Shown one piece after another: positions 5,301 through 6,329 of a stretch of DNA of 6,329 bases. The translations under genes were made by a program, and so were the position numbers. Each line of letters opens with the position of its first letter. Position 1 is the stretch's first letter. The notes below the pieces were generated by a model, which worked only from the letters and a program-made list of their open reading frames with translations, had not been told where the DNA came from and made no database searches. The stretch is from an uncultured Blautia sp. (GTDB lineage Bacteria; Bacillota; Clostridia; Lachnospirales; Lachnospiraceae), in contig NZ_CANTKB010000057.1 of the NCBI RefSeq assembly GCF_947654165.1, positions 1 through 6,329 on the forward strand, read 5' to 3'.

Positions 5301-6329
5301 TCTTCGGTACTGCGGCTGCTTTTGCGGATGCTCTCATATGAAATGCGACTCCCGGCTTGTCTATCTTTACATACTGATACATATTTTTCAATGCATTCGG
5401 GGCGCCTGTGATGCGGATCGCACCGCCTGTCACGCCATCGCCGGAGGTCAGATAGCTTCCCTCCCACTTTCCTGCGGCATTCAGGTCACTGTTCTGCAGC
5501 AGATTATAAGGGCTTACGGTATCATTTTCCTCGACCTGGAAACAGTCGAACCATGCAGTTCCGTTGACATAACGCAGTCCGCCGTAGAAGGTGATTTTTA
5601 CTGCTTCCTTTGGAGCGGTAAAGGTCATGGAAATCCTGCGCCAGTCGTTGTCTCCGGTAAGTCTGGTATCACATTCAAATGTGCCTAAGCCGGCAGAATT
5701 GCTGCCATGGGCAACTGCATACAGTGTCGCTCCGTTGCTTCCGTTTTTTATCACATCTTTTGTCTTTACATAGGCAGAGAAAGTGTATGTTTTTCCGCCG
5801 GTGACATTGACCGTCTGCGCCCATCCGCACCGTTCCGGATGAAAGTAATCCTGGCTGACTTTTAAGGATTGGTATCCTAGATAGGCTTGCGTTTTGTCTG
5901 CCGCAAAGTTTGCTTCGGTCGGGGACCATTGGGAAGTCGACCAGCTGCCTGTTCCATCTTCCGCGCTGTGATTTAGGAGCATGTTGTGCACATATTTTGT
6001 TCCGGCCCCTACTTTCGTCACTTTATTGTTGGTTGCTAATTGGGCTGCATTTGCTTTTGTCCCATCAAAGGTATTATATTGGATCTCTGCCATGCTGCCG
6101 TCTTCCCCGAGGATCCCGGTGGTGTGGCCCCAATTGTTGAACTGATAGGTTTCCGATACCGTTCCGCTTGTTTTTCCATAGGTAAACACGGTTGTGTTCT
6201 GTTTGGAATAATCCATCGTAAGGCTGTTTCCGGCCGTACCGTCTGCGGCATATTCGGTCACGCTTTTGACACGGCAGCGTTGCTGAGCCGTACCGGAGGT
6301 ATGGTAGGTATATTGAAGTTTGATCCCAT
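2356..6329 (-). CDS. RHS/YD-repeat polymorphic toxin protein, WapA-like, 5'-truncated by window edge
   Basis: The reading frame stays open from position 6327 to a TAA at 2356-2358, giving 1323 visible residues. The first possible start in the window is a GTG at 6261, but the 22 codons above it read as RHS-type protein (GIKLQYTYHTSGTAQQ), so the true start lies outside. Visible domains in order are: YD-type repeats (1-110), two lectin-like beta-sandwich modules (about 115-270 and 275-422), a long run of YD repeats (about 425-1080, with many YxYDxxG units such as YSYDSKGNL and YTYDNAGNL), the RHS-associated core (1084-1144, RYYDPEVGRFLNADG to NPVNRFDPTGH), and a 179-residue variable tip. In this family the YD repeats form a hollow shell around a C-terminal toxin released by self-cleavage near the core. 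Such proteins are exported and act on neighbouring cells. Export signals would be in the missing N-terminus. The role as a toxin is inferred from architecture. The long opposite-strand frames here are shadows of this gene. Confidence 0.97.
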   Translation of the reverse strand, partial: GIKLQYTYHTSGTAQQRCRVKSVTEYAADGTAGNSLTMDYSKQNTTVFTYGKTSGTVSETYQFNNWGHTTGILGEDGSMAEIQYNTFDGTKANAAQLATNNKVTKVGAGTKYVHNMLLNHSAEDGTGSWSTSQWSPTEANFAADKTQAYLGYQSLKVSQDYFHPERCGWAQTVNVTGGKTYTFSAYVKTKDVIKNGSNGATLYAVAHGSNSAGLGTFECDTRLTGDNDWRRISMTFTAPKEAVKITFYGGLRYVNGTAWFDCFQVEENDTVSPYNLLQNSDLNAAGKWEGSYLTSGDGVTGGAIRITGAPNALKNMYQYVKIDKPGVAFHMRASAKAAAVPKSGKKECYFAIDVGIWYSDGTRDWTVGSFNLDTNDWQNVSVTAAPRKENANKKIMHVQACVLYYNQSNTAYFDNVMLTMDEAGTTYSYDSKGNLISSEDNAKQQTTYTINNATDMVTSLKDTSNTVYSYTYDTTYKKQLKSAKENSTGIGFEYTYGSGNNKGNVETVRTGKVGSMTSEKYMETNTQYTDNGAFVKSESDQRGNQITYDVNSQTGQVDSLTDVAGNQINYTYDAVSKHLTEVNSSDTTISYGYDGAELGHRLSSIQANGTAYHFLYDKWSNVQSVKIGENNTLVTNAYAAANGNLLKRTYGNGQTQEYVYDQYDRILATKASKEGEAPKQTTAYTYNAQGEVARVSDLVNNHTTTYAYDIGGRLTDYLNGQGRISYGYDNLNRANKATVAFGDKEFTTAYAYLSSNRPGVTTLPEGKVDRTYDSLQREAVHQVYPDANGKTHLRNEVAFVDLDGNRTTTLIKGYTNLSGTGAEEKTAIDGYTSFEYTYDEKENITKIIEKDGEKSREKTYVYDAFNQLIRENDEARGKTFTYTYDNAGNLLAKTEYPYTTGELGEAIETIPYGYEDETWKDKLTSYDGQAITYDEIGNPLTYRDGMQFSWQNGRQLQSMQLSDETSVSYQYNPDGIRIGKTVNDMETSYFVDASGTMQAMKQGDEELVFLYDATGRREGFIWYHEGQKQGTYYYLYNMQSDVIGMVAEDMSPVVTYEYDAWGKLLSVSGEKKDTVGKLNPFRYRGYVYEEENGLYYVTSRYYDPEVGRFLNADGYVSTGQGLFGNNMFGYCGNNPVNRFDPTGHFWSGVWNFIKTAVTEVGKAIGAISPVYAGCGGAAAIDGPLLIADAIALGIAAVCTIRAVSKGIYITAKTPSISRPKTKEREKAITIPRSPKKRAYFTVSPYDFTPKGLVMKEFPGTKNGRIIEWRDPISQAKIFEWNEDFRNGSHYHAMMIEWDGKHDGMHYVPGTPVPEPWNWIYFGD
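2359..2895 (-). other. Variable C-terminal tip (putative toxin domain) of the RHS protein
   Basis: This is the 179-residue segment after DPTGH, the end of the RHS core. Residues 1166-1203 of the visible protein are hydrophobic and small-residue rich (GCGGAAAIDGPLLIADAIAL), resembling the pre-toxin or membrane-active linkers of other RHS and WapA proteins. A basic stretch follows (about 1213-1237, SRPKTKEREK to PKKR). The last 86 residues look like a compact soluble domain with three short 'hydrophobic-hydrophobic-E-W' strands (IIEW, IFEW, MIEW) and a His cluster (GSHYHAM at about 1287-1293, then GKHDGMHYVPG). Paired histidines would suit an RNase-like or metal-dependent nuclease, but I cannot assign it to a named toxin family. 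By eye the DNA is clearly more AT-rich than the core, as expected for exchanged tips. The toxin role is inferred from position. Confidence 0.75.
5062..5985 (-). other. Two tandem lectin-like (carbohydrate-binding/galactose-binding-fold) modules inside the RHS protein
   Basis: Two segments of about 150 residues interrupt the YD repeats. The first runs from NMLLNHSAEDGTGSWS to AWFDCFQVEEN. The second runs from YNLLQNSDLNAAGKWEG to AYFDNVMLTMDE. Both share one plan: an opening 'NLLxNxxxE/L...W' strand, a middle 'xxYTFSAYVKT / VAFHMRASAK' strand, a 'DWRRISMTFTAP / DWQNVSVTAAP' strand, and a closing 'AWFDCFQV / AYFDNVML' strand. This is the pattern of CBM-type jelly-roll domains found in secreted Firmicutes proteins. 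Binding to cell-wall or host glycans is an inference; the sugar cannot be told from the sequence. Confidence 0.7.

Noticed and set aside
6239..6261. GTG at 6261 as the true start of the RHS protein
   Set aside because: The frame is open to the window edge and the 22 upstream codons read as RHS-type sequence, so the gene is truncated by the window rather than starting here.

Overview
All supportable genes lie on the minus strand, so the window reads from right (6329) to left (1). It looks like the 3' part of a polymorphic-toxin (RHS/WapA-type) locus from a low- to mid-GC Gram-positive bacterium, most likely a gut-type Clostridia/Lachnospiraceae. This rests on the YD-repeat protein with lectin-like modules, strong GGAGG/GAGGTGA ribosome binding sites, a Clostridia-style tyrosine recombinase fragment, and AT-rich flanks. 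The species cannot be named from the window.

Layout, in transcription order. (1) 6329-2356: a very large RHS-repeat protein whose N-terminus lies outside the window. It has two lectin-like beta-sandwich modules, a long YD-repeat shell, a canonical RHS core ending in DPTGH, a hydrophobic linker and an AT-richer C-terminal tip with a His-rich putative toxin domain. (2) 2355-1918: no gene. Where a cognate immunity gene would normally start there is only a five-codon stub. (3) 1917-1453: two short ORFs in the same frame. The first is unrecognised and carries a perfect 10-bp inverted repeat over its start. The second is a clear internal fragment of a tyrosine recombinase with a foreign tail and no catalytic HxxR or Tyr. 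(4) 1452-1018: no intact gene; three short direct repeats and possible coding debris. (5) 1007-591: an intact 138-residue acidic protein with a strong ribosome binding site, the best immunity-like candidate. (6) 465 to about 50: a badly decayed gene for a hypothetical protein beginning SAWGPKLYQ, with a stop, an internal deletion and at least three frameshifts. (7) 49-1: a piece of a second RHS core (NLYAYCDNNPV) running out of the window.

The picture is a secreted or wall-associated contact toxin followed by a graveyard of immunity genes, a second RHS core end and recombinase scraps. This is the usual architecture of loci where toxin tips and immunity genes are swapped by recombination. The least explained parts are the unassigned toxin tip, the missing adjacent immunity gene, the orphan immunity-like ORF 1.35 kb away, and the junction of a decayed gene with an RHS core end at the left edge.
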